A stretch of DNA of 27,254 bases, taken from contig CAUPCB010000021.1 of NCBI GenBank assembly GCA_963509715.1, positions 1 through 27,254 of the forward strand. The letters are read 5' to 3'. The DNA is from JABCPE02 sp963509715. GTDB lineage: Bacteria; Bacteroidota; Bacteroidia; Flavobacteriales; Weeksellaceae. The stretch's first letter is position 1. Each line of letters starts with the position of its first letter. The position numbers and the translations under genes were made by a program. Shown piece by piece: positions 22,174-27,254 of the stretch. The notes beneath the pieces are model-generated. The model was not told where the DNA came from. It searched no databases and saw only the letters and a program-made list of their open reading frames with translations.

Positions 22174-23859
22174 ATGCTTGATTGGATTTCACAACTTTTG
22201 TTACCAAATGAAAACCCTACAGCTATACAATCTCTGATTGTGATGATTTTAACAATTGGCTTAGGAGTATTTTTAGGGAATTTAAAGATAAAAAACACTT
22301 CTTTAGGCGTTTCAGCGGTGATGTTTGCTGGGCTTTTTTTAGGACACTACGGCTATAGGATGGATGCTTCCATTTCTAATTTCATCAGAGATTTGGGGCT
22401 TATTTTCTTTGTCTATGCTATTGGTTTACAGCTCGGGCCATCGTTTTTTTCAGCCTTTAAAGCTCAGGGGCTGAAATATAATATTTTGGCAGCGAGTGGT
22501 ATTCTACTCAGTACTTCATTAGCTTTCATCATATTTCTAAATACAGATTTAGGAATAGAAAACACTGTGGGGATTTTGTCTGGTTCGGTAACCAGCACAC
22601 CTGCCCTAGGAGCCGCGAAAAATATGATTGACGAACTACGCCCACAGTTCCCTGACAGACACCTGAACAGTCCTGCCATAGGCTACGCCATCACCTATCC
22701 TATGGGAGTTTTGGGAGTGATTTTTTCTATTATTATTGCAAGAGTTTTGCTAAAAATAGACCCACAGAAAGAATTGGTTAAATTCAGAGAGCGAATCATT
22801 CATCGCTCCCAGCCCATTATTCCAAAGAAATGTAGAATTACAAATCCTCATTTCGTGGGTAAAACCATTCGTGAGGCAATTAAAGAAATTGACAAAAATA
22901 TCATCGTTACGCACCTAAAAAGAAGCGGCACCAAAGAAGTGATCACTCCTGAATCCAGTGTAATTCTAAATGACAGAGATGTCCTAATGATTGTAGGAAC
23001 TGAGCCTGATGTAGACTTTTTCATCAGCCAAATAGGGCGAATTTCATCAGATTCCTTCATTGAGGGAGGAGAAATCATGGTCAAAAATCTCTTTGTGACC
23101 AAAAAAACTGCAGTGCATAAGAAATTATCCGACCTAGATTTATTCGGAAAATATGACTTGAAAATCACCCGTATTTTCCGCGCTGGGGAAGAAATTCTGG
23201 CAAGACCTTCGCTTGTTCTATTCTATGGAGACAAAATCCGCGTTGTAGGAAAAGAAGAATCTATCCAAAAGGCAAAAGAACTGATAGGCGACTCGGAAAA
23301 AGTCCTGCTAAAACCAGATTTCTTGTCTTTATTTGGGGGAATTCTTTTAGGGATTTTAATCGGTTCTATACCTATTTTTGTCCCATCTATGCCGTTGCCG
23401 ATAAAGCTAGGTTTTGCTGCAGGGCCTCTATTGGCAGCCCTTATCATCAGCCGTTATGGAAGAATTAGTTTTATTTATTCTTATTTCAATAATGGGGGGA
23501 TTCATTTTATGCGAGAACTGGGAATTTGCTTATTCTTCGCTTCATTAGGAATAACCGCTGGAGCCAAATTTTATGATAATTTCGTTCATTATAATGGTTG
23601 GCTGTGGCTGTTTTACGGCTCTATCATTACCCTTGTTCCTTGTATTTTCATTATTTTGGTGGGAAGATTTTACTTTAAGCTGGATTTCCTAAGCTTATCA
23701 GGGCTAATCAGTGGTGCTTACACAGACACTGCTGCGCTGTCTTTTAGTACTTCTTATTTAGATTCAGACATACCTGTTCAGGCGTATGCACAAGTCTATC
23801 CAATGGTAACCATTCTAAGGATTTTCATTGCCCAGATGCTGATTTTATTATTTATTTAA
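22174..23859 (+). CDS. AspT/YidE/YbjL-type transporter with TrkA-C domains
   Basis: 561-residue inner-membrane protein of the aspartate:alanine exchanger family. It has an N-terminal bundle of about five helices with GLILGLQ-type glycine-rich segments (VYAIGLQLGPSFF, GSVTSTPALGAA, AIGYAITYPMGVLGVIF), a central cytoplasmic part with two TrkA-C (RCK_C) domains (about 205-370; VTHLKRSGTKEVITPESSVI and KITRIFRAGEEILARPSLVLFYGDKIRVVG), then a second bundle that repeats the first, including GLISGAYTDTAALSFSTSY in the place of SVTSTPAL. The inverted duplication is complete. Substrate is unknown: AspT itself exchanges Asp/Ala, while YidE and YbjL are uncharacterised or handle other anions. Transcribed alone. 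Confidence 0.9.
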   Translation: MLDWISQLLLPNENPTAIQSLIVMILTIGLGVFLGNLKIKNTSLGVSAVMFAGLFLGHYGYRMDASISNFIRDLGLIFFVYAIGLQLGPSFFSAFKAQGLKYNILAASGILLSTSLAFIIFLNTDLGIENTVGILSGSVTSTPALGAAKNMIDELRPQFPDRHLNSPAIGYAITYPMGVLGVIFSIIIARVLLKIDPQKELVKFRERIIHRSQPIIPKKCRITNPHFVGKTIREAIKEIDKNIIVTHLKRSGTKEVITPESSVILNDRDVLMIVGTEPDVDFFISQIGRISSDSFIEGGEIMVKNLFVTKKTAVHKKLSDLDLFGKYDLKITRIFRAGEEILARPSLVLFYGDKIRVVGKEESIQKAKELIGDSEKVLLKPDFLSLFGGILLGILIGSIPIFVPSMPLPIKLGFAAGPLLAALIISRYGRISFIYSYFNNGGIHFMRELGICLFFASLGITAGAKFYDNFVHYNGWLWLFYGSIITLVPCIFIILVGRFYFKLDFLSLSGLISGAYTDTAALSFSTSYLDSDIPVQAYAQVYPMVTILRIFIAQMLILLFI

Positions 23860-23885
23860 TAAATTCATACATTTCAAAAATTTAA

Positions 23886-23917
23886 GGAAAAGAGAATGAC
23901 ACTCTTTTCCTTTTTTT
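23886..23917 (+). terminator. Terminator of the AspT/YidE-type gene
   Basis: GGAAAAGAG, loop AATGACA, CTCTTTTCC, then T7. Perfect 9-bp stem 26 bases past the stop codon. Confidence 0.92.
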
Positions 23918-23962
23918 ATTTATTTTATTATTAAAAAACATTTATTGAACATTAGACAAAAT

Positions 23963-23991
23963 AAAACACACCTAATAATTAGGTGTGTTTT
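23963..23991. terminator. Bidirectional terminator after rpsB
   Basis: AAAACACACCTAA, loop TAA, TTAGGTGTGTTTT. Perfect 13-bp stem 24 bases past the rpsB stop codon, showing that the ribosomal operon ends with rpsB. Confidence 0.92.
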
Positions 23992-24015
23992 TATATTTCT
24001 ATCTTCTAAATTTTA

Positions 24016-24741
24016 TTATTCAGCAGATTCTTCTTTTGCTGCTTTTTCAGAAGATTTCTTTTGAGACAAACCTTCTTTTACAGAAGCAGAAACGATAGAA
24101 AGAATCATATCGATAGATTTAGAAGCGTCATCGTTTCCTGGAATTACGAAGTCTACTTTTCTAGGATCTGAGTTAGTATCCACGATACCAAATACAGGAA
24201 TACCTAATTTTTTAGCTTCTGTAACTGCGATGTGCTCTCTCATAATATCTACCACGAAGATAGCAGAAGGAAGACGAACCATGTCAGCGATAGAACCTAA
24301 GTTCTTCTCTAGATTAGCTCTTTGTCTGTCTACTTGCAATCTTTCTTTTTTAGATAAAGTTTCGAATGTACCATCTTTCTTCATTTTATCGATAGCGTTC
24401 ATTTTCTTAACCGCTTTTCTGATAGTAACGAAGTTAGTAAGCATTCCACCTGGCCATCTTTCTGTGATGTAAGGCATATTAAGTTCTTGAGCGTGTTTTG
24501 CTACTACTTCTTTAGCTTGTTTTTTAGTAGCTACGAAAAGAACTTTTTTACCAGCTGAAGTGATTTTTTCAAGAGCAGAACAAGCCTCCTCTAATTTCAC
24601 AGCTGTTTTATGTAAATCAATGATGTGAATACCATTTTTCTCCATAAAAATGTATGGAGCCATATTAGGATTCCACTTTCTAGTCATGTGACCGAAATGT
24701 ACTCCTGCTTCTAATAAGTCTTTAACTTGAACTTTTGCCAT
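24016..24741 (-). CDS. rpsB: 30S ribosomal protein S2
   Basis: S2 of the small ribosomal subunit. The 241-residue protein starts MAKVQVKDLLEAGVHFGHMT, includes RKWNPNMAPYIFMEKNGIHIIDLHKT, RWPGGMLTNF, and GIPVFGIVDTNSDPRKVDFVIPGNDDA, all diagnostic of S2, and ends in a Lys/Glu-rich tail. Third in the rplM-rpsI-rpsB operon, but separated from rpsI by 190 bases that can fold into a multi-branched RNA. It is followed by a strong terminator and then by an unrelated gene on the other strand, so the usual downstream partner tsf (EF-Ts) is not here. Confidence 0.98.
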   Translation of the reverse strand: MAKVQVKDLLEAGVHFGHMTRKWNPNMAPYIFMEKNGIHIIDLHKTAVKLEEACSALEKITSAGKKVLFVATKKQAKEVVAKHAQELNMPYITERWPGGMLTNFVTIRKAVKKMNAIDKMKKDGTFETLSKKERLQVDRQRANLEKNLGSIADMVRLPSAIFVVDIMREHIAVTEAKKLGIPVFGIVDTNSDPRKVDFVIPGNDDASKSIDMILSIVSASVKEGLSQKKSSEKAAKEESAE

Positions 24742-24765
24742 TTTTTTGTTTTTTGTTAGTTTACT

Positions 24766-24916
24766 TTCCGCTGTTACGCAATCAACATGTTCTTTGATGG
24801 GAGAACTGTTTAGATGCTAAACTAAACGGGCAATTTTTACTTTCTGCTAAGCGAGACGCCTCGCATACTTGTGTATAAAATAGTTTTTGCGGAACAACAT
24901 ACAGATAAAACTGTAT
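24766..24916 (-). ncRNA. Structured 5' leader of rpsB, candidate cis-regulatory RNA
   Basis: The rpsI-rpsB gap (24742-24931) can form several perfect stems on the minus-strand RNA. First comes a hairpin AUACAG/CUGUAU (24899-24916). Then a long-range closing stem UUCCGC (24889-24894) with GCGGAA (24766-24771) encloses GCGAG/CUCGC (24851-24864), GUUUAG/CUAAAC (24808-24827), GUUCU/AGAAC (24789-24806) and a weaker UGUU/AACA (24772-24787). The start codon follows after an A-rich single strand. None has a terminator T-run. S2 represses its own leader in enterobacteria (family knowledge); a similar role here is inference. No folding program was run. Confidence 0.5.
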
Positions 24917-24931
24917 ATTGAACACAAAATA

Positions 24932-25318
24932 TTAACGCTTAGAGAACTGGAATCTCTTTCTCGCTTTTTTCTGACCTGGTTTCTTTCTTTCTACCATTCT
25001 AGCATCTCTTGTAAGAAGTCCTGCTGGTTTTAGAACAGCTCTAAACTCCTCGTTAATCTCACACAATGCTCTAGATACTCCAAGTCTGATAGCTTCTGCC
25101 TGACCTGTTGTTCCTCCTCCTACTACATTGATAGTAACATCGTACTGACCAACAGTTTCAGTCAATAAAAACGGCTGATTTACTTTGTAAACCAATACAT
25201 CTGTGCAGAAATAAGTTTTTGCATCTTTCCCATTAACAGTAACATTTCCTGTCCCTGGTTTCACATAAACTCTTGCTACAGAAGTTTTTCTTCTTCCTAT
25301 CTTGTGAACTATAGACAT
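24932..25318 (-). CDS. rpsI: 30S ribosomal protein S9
   Basis: S9 of the small ribosomal subunit. The 128-residue protein shows HKIGRRKTSVARVYVKPGTG, VNGKDAKTYF, VNVVGGG-type segment INVVGGGTTGQAEAIRLGVS, and the basic C-terminal tail KKARKRFQFSKR whose last residues reach the P-site tRNA. Length is normal. It begins two bases after the rplM stop codon, so translation is probably coupled. Confidence 0.98.
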   Translation of the reverse strand: MSIVHKIGRRKTSVARVYVKPGTGNVTVNGKDAKTYFCTDVLVYKVNQPFLLTETVGQYDVTINVVGGGTTGQAEAIRLGVSRALCEINEEFRAVLKPAGLLTRDARMVERKKPGQKKARKRFQFSKR

Positions 25319-25320
25319 AA

Positions 25321-25776
25321 TTATTTAATTTCGTTAAGGTTAATTACTTTTGGCTGTTGAGCTTCGTGTTTGTGCTCACTTCCTTCATAAACATGCAGAT
25401 TTTTAAGGATAGCTCTTCCCAATCTGTTTTTTGGAAGCATACCTCTTACTGCATGCTCTATCAATCTCAGACTATCTTTCTTCTGCAATTCTTCAGCTGT
25501 TAATGATTTCTGTCCACCTGGGTATCCTGTATGCCAGATATACTCCTTGTCTGCCCACTTATTGCCTGATAAAGCAACTTGTCCTGCATTCAAAACGATT
25601 ACATTATCTCCACAATCTACATGAGGAGTGAAATTCGTCTTGTGCTTACCTCTCAAAATCTTTGCAACTTTGGAAGCCATTCGCCCCAAAGGCTGCCCAG
25701 CAGCATCTACCACAACCCATTCTTTATTAGCGGTAGCCTTGTTTGCTGATACTGTTTTGTAACTTAATGTATTCAC
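25321..25776 (-). CDS. rplM: 50S ribosomal protein L13
   Basis: L13 of the large ribosomal subunit. The 151-residue protein shows WVVVDAAGQPLGRMASKVA, LRGKHKTNFTPHVDCGDNVI, VRGMLPKNRLGRAILKNLHVY, and a short tail ending VINLNEIK. The start codon is GTG at 25776, giving MNTLSYKT. It is first in the ribosomal operon, with a good -7 box 45 bases upstream and a small inverted repeat right before the start codon. Confidence 0.98.
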   Translation of the reverse strand: MNTLSYKTVSANKATANKEWVVVDAAGQPLGRMASKVAKILRGKHKTNFTPHVDCGDNVIVLNAGQVALSGNKWADKEYIWHTGYPGGQKSLTAEELQKKDSLRLIEHAVRGMLPKNRLGRAILKNLHVYEGSEHKHEAQQPKVINLNEIK

Positions 25777-25781
25777 AATTT

Positions 25782-25793
25782 ATCATTTATGAT
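25782..25793 (-). promoter_or_regulatory. Hairpin at the rplM translation start
   Basis: AUCAU-AA-AUGAU on the minus-strand RNA, a perfect 5-bp stem ending 5 bases before the GTG start. It lies over the ribosome-binding region and could tune rplM translation, but it is short and AT-rich. Confidence 0.3.
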
Positions 25794-25821
25794 TAAACAT
25801 ACTTTTCCCATAAAGGGTTTG

Positions 25822-25829
25822 CAAAGGTA
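25822..25829 (-). promoter_or_regulatory. Promoter -7 box of the rplM-rpsI-rpsB operon
   Basis: TACCTTTG on the minus strand matches TAnnTTTG. It predicts a leader of about 40 bases ahead of rplM. Confidence 0.6.
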
Positions 25830-25950
25830 TAAATAATTTTTGAAATAGAGAAAAATATTTTCTTTTTTATTTCTAATAATCACTCTCACTCACTACAAAA
25901 ACATGATGAAAATCACATAAATAAGCTTACATAATTTCCTGAAAATAAAT

Positions 25951-25958
25951 TAAATTTG
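25951..25958 (+). promoter_or_regulatory. Promoter -7 box of the YD-like lipoprotein gene
   Basis: TAAATTTG, full match to TAnnTTTG, 26 bases upstream of the ATG at 25985. Confidence 0.5.
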
Positions 25959-25984
25959 TTAAATAAATTCTAAAATTATCTATT

Positions 25985-26860
25985 ATGAAACATTTTTTAT
26001 CTGCTTTAGCACTAGGGTGCTTGCTATTGTCCTGTAACAGAGACCTCGAAAACAATGAAACCCACGAAACTCCAACCCCCAAAAAGGAAAAATTAGTATT
26101 AGTTAATAAATTATCAGGAAACACTTCTGTTGATTTTTGGTATAAAAACGGGAATGAAATTGAATCTGCAAGAACAGATGGAATGGGAAAATCCAACATT
26201 GATTATGAGTATGACACATACGGAAGAATAATAAAAGAGCGCCGTTTTTCCTATAATCATACTCAAAATTTCGAGACTAATATAACTTATCAATATGATG
26301 GTCAAGGCAGACTAGCTTCTTCACATGCAATAAGTTCCAAAATCCACCCTGCTTGTTCTGTTGAGAGAAAACACACATACACTTACCAAGGAAATATAGT
26401 TACTGTCAAAATAGAGATAGGCACTGATAACTGTTCGTCTCCCGCTGAAGCAGCAAAAGAAAAAACAATAACTCTTCTTTTAGAAAACGGTAGAGTTACC
26501 AAAAGATTTAATGATCAAAATCAAGTTGCAGAAACTATAGAATACTACAACACTAAAAACGCTCTTAGAAACATCAAAGGTTTTCCTGCTTTAGTTGTAG
26601 AGTTTTATCTCAGAAGATTTACCTATGAACTACCTTTCTATAATGGTATCGAGAATGTACATTACCTTAGCTTTATAGACAATGTTAAAACTATAGATTA
26701 TCCTAATAGAGATTATATAATGTACGAATATAGAACTGAAAGCGATGAGCTTACCAACAAGGACTATCCTCATAAAGTCATGGCACTCGACAAATCACAT
26801 AATAATCCTACCCAACAATCATTGGTATATATGTATGATTTATCTTACATAGAAGAATAA
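25985..26860 (+). CDS. Lipoprotein with YD-repeat-like strands, function unknown
   Basis: 291 residues. The signal peptide ends at the lipobox LLSC (Cys17), followed by a polar Thr/Pro/Lys-rich linker. The mature part is made of strand pairs with the pattern Tyr-x-Tyr-Asp-x-x-Gly-Arg: YEYDTYGRIIKERRF, YQYDGQGRLASSHAI, then HTYTYQGNIVTVKI and ITLLLENGRVTKRF. These resemble RHS/YD repeats, but they are few and lack an RHS core or toxin tip, so this is not an RHS toxin. Similar surface lipoproteins of unknown role are frequent in flavobacteria. It is transcribed alone from its own promoter and ends at a perfect 30-base palindrome. Confidence 0.75.
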   Translation: MKHFLSALALGCLLLSCNRDLENNETHETPTPKKEKLVLVNKLSGNTSVDFWYKNGNEIESARTDGMGKSNIDYEYDTYGRIIKERRFSYNHTQNFETNITYQYDGQGRLASSHAISSKIHPACSVERKHTYTYQGNIVTVKIEIGTDNCSSPAEAAKEKTITLLLENGRVTKRFNDQNQVAETIEYYNTKNALRNIKGFPALVVEFYLRRFTYELPFYNGIENVHYLSFIDNVKTIDYPNRDYIMYEYRTESDELTNKDYPHKVMALDKSHNNPTQQSLVYMYDLSYIEE

Positions 26861-26883
26861 TAACACCAATATAAAAACCAAAC

Positions 26884-26913
26884 GAGTGTGCACCAGAATT
26901 CTGGTGCACACTC
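26884..26913. terminator. Perfect 30-base palindrome, probable bidirectional terminator
   Basis: Arms GAGTGTGCACCAGAA and TTCTGGTGCACACTC with no spacer, between the convergent lipoprotein and hydrolase genes. The minus-strand side is followed by a T-rich run (CGTTTGGTTTTTAT) and the plus side by ATTTATATAA. Confidence 0.75.
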
Positions 26914-26946
26914 ATTTATATAATATTAGTTTTAGGTCTTATATTT

Positions 26947-27254
26947 TTATTGAAGATGCTCACTAAAAAACGCCTCCAACTTATCAAACGGAATTATACC
27001 AGCCTGATTGTCGTAAAAATCAGTATGACGGGCATTGGGAACAATAAAAAGTTCCTTCTTCTCACTACCTATTGATTTGTAGGTATCTTCACTCATATAG
27101 CGTGAATGAGCATTCTCTCCTGCAATTATAAGGGTTGGTACCTCAATTTCGTTCGCATAGGCTAACAATGGAAAATTCATGAATGAAAGCAGCGTAGTGG
27201 CTGTCCAAACGTGATTAGAAACTGAACGCTCGTGGAAACCTCGTGGCGTTTTGT
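26947..27254 (-). CDS. Alpha/beta hydrolase, C-terminal part (runs off right edge)
   Basis: The frame stays open to the window edge, giving at least 102 residues and no start in view; the ATG at 27180 is internal. The upstream part reads TPRGFHERSVSNHVWTATTLL then SFMNFPLLAYANEI, matching a recurrent block in this hydrolase group. Near the end come the strand VPTLIIAGENAHSRYMSE and the motif VPNARHTDFYDN, whose His is the likely catalytic triad residue. The nucleophile and oxyanion region lie outside the window. Members of this group are putative esterases or peptidases of unknown substrate. Convergent with the YD-like lipoprotein gene. Confidence 0.82.
   Translation of the reverse strand, partial: KTPRGFHERSVSNHVWTATTLLSFMNFPLLAYANEIEVPTLIIAGENAHSRYMSEDTYKSIGSEKKELFIVPNARHTDFYDNQAGIIPFDKLEAFFSEHLQ

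Noticed and set aside
25795..25820. Outer AAAC/GUUU pairing around a CCC/GGG hairpin in the rplM leader
   Set aside because: The 5' arm lies at or before the transcription start predicted from the -7 box at 25822-25829, so it may not be transcribed.
25985..26860. RHS/YD-repeat polymorphic toxin
   Set aside because: There are only a few YD-like strands in 291 residues, with a lipoprotein signal, no RHS core motif, no toxin tip and no immunity gene beside it.
1..27254. tRNA genes, CRISPR arrays, insertion sequences or attachment sites
   Set aside because: No cloverleaf, spaced direct repeats, transposase frames or flanking repeats were seen on either strand by eye.

Overview
The window is a chromosomal segment of a low-GC Bacteroidota bacterium. 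It is most likely a flavobacterium of the Weeksellaceae type (Chryseobacterium/Riemerella/Elizabethkingia relatives); this is inferred from protein style, not from a search. The supporting signs are a Bacteroidota TonB whose N-terminus precedes its membrane segment, a long NusB with an N-terminal extension, a LeuRS with a catalytic-domain insertion, many short lipoproteins, small outer-membrane barrels, and promoters with the Bacteroidota -7 box TAnnTTTG. Coding density is high, no gene-free stretch exceeds 300 bases, and I see no tRNA, rRNA, CRISPR array, transposase, phage gene or recognisable defence system.

Layout. 1-3217: a partial small membrane-protein gene at the left edge, then an exbB-exbD-exbD-tonB operon on the minus strand that energises outer-membrane transport. 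3329-8097: leuS, a lipocalin-like lipoprotein and a single-domain malic enzyme, all minus. 8230-12243: a small outer-membrane barrel protein (+), a TonB-receptor-like barrel (-) with a palindrome in its promoter, and a CapA-type lipoprotein (-). 12360-14044: the nusB / DUF1573 lipoprotein / yajC operon (+). 14093-18648 is the most accessory-looking part, all minus: a subtilisin-propeptide-like lipoprotein, a GyrI-like effector-binding protein, a duplicated SnoaL/NTF2 protein, a Crp/Fnr regulator, an ACP-phosphodiesterase-like protein and radA. 18700-20877: MlaE/MlaF-type lipid ABC transporter genes and a PorT-like barrel (+). 20939-22042: an M48 lipoprotein protease and a small coiled-coil membrane protein (-). 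22174-23859: an AspT/YidE-type transporter (+). 24016-25776: the rplM-rpsI-rpsB operon (-). 25985-26860: a YD-repeat-like lipoprotein (+). 26947-27254: the C-terminal part of an alpha/beta hydrolase (-), running off the right edge.

The main theme is the cell envelope: TonB energy coupling, TonB-receptor barrels, Mla-type lipid movement, envelope lipoproteins and YajC. It is interleaved with housekeeping translation and repair genes (leuS, rplM, rpsI, rpsB, nusB, radA). Transcription units are cleanly bounded by strong hairpin terminators, several of them bidirectional between convergent genes.

I did not find a whole new multi-gene system. The strongest leads are regulatory: a multi-branched RNA that can fold in the 190-nt leader of rpsB; a perfect TTGA-N6-TCAA (Crp/Fnr-type) palindrome placed between a Crp/Fnr gene and its neighbour; a 17-bp palindrome at the TonB-receptor promoter; and an orphan lipoprotein that looks like a free-standing subtilisin propeptide.
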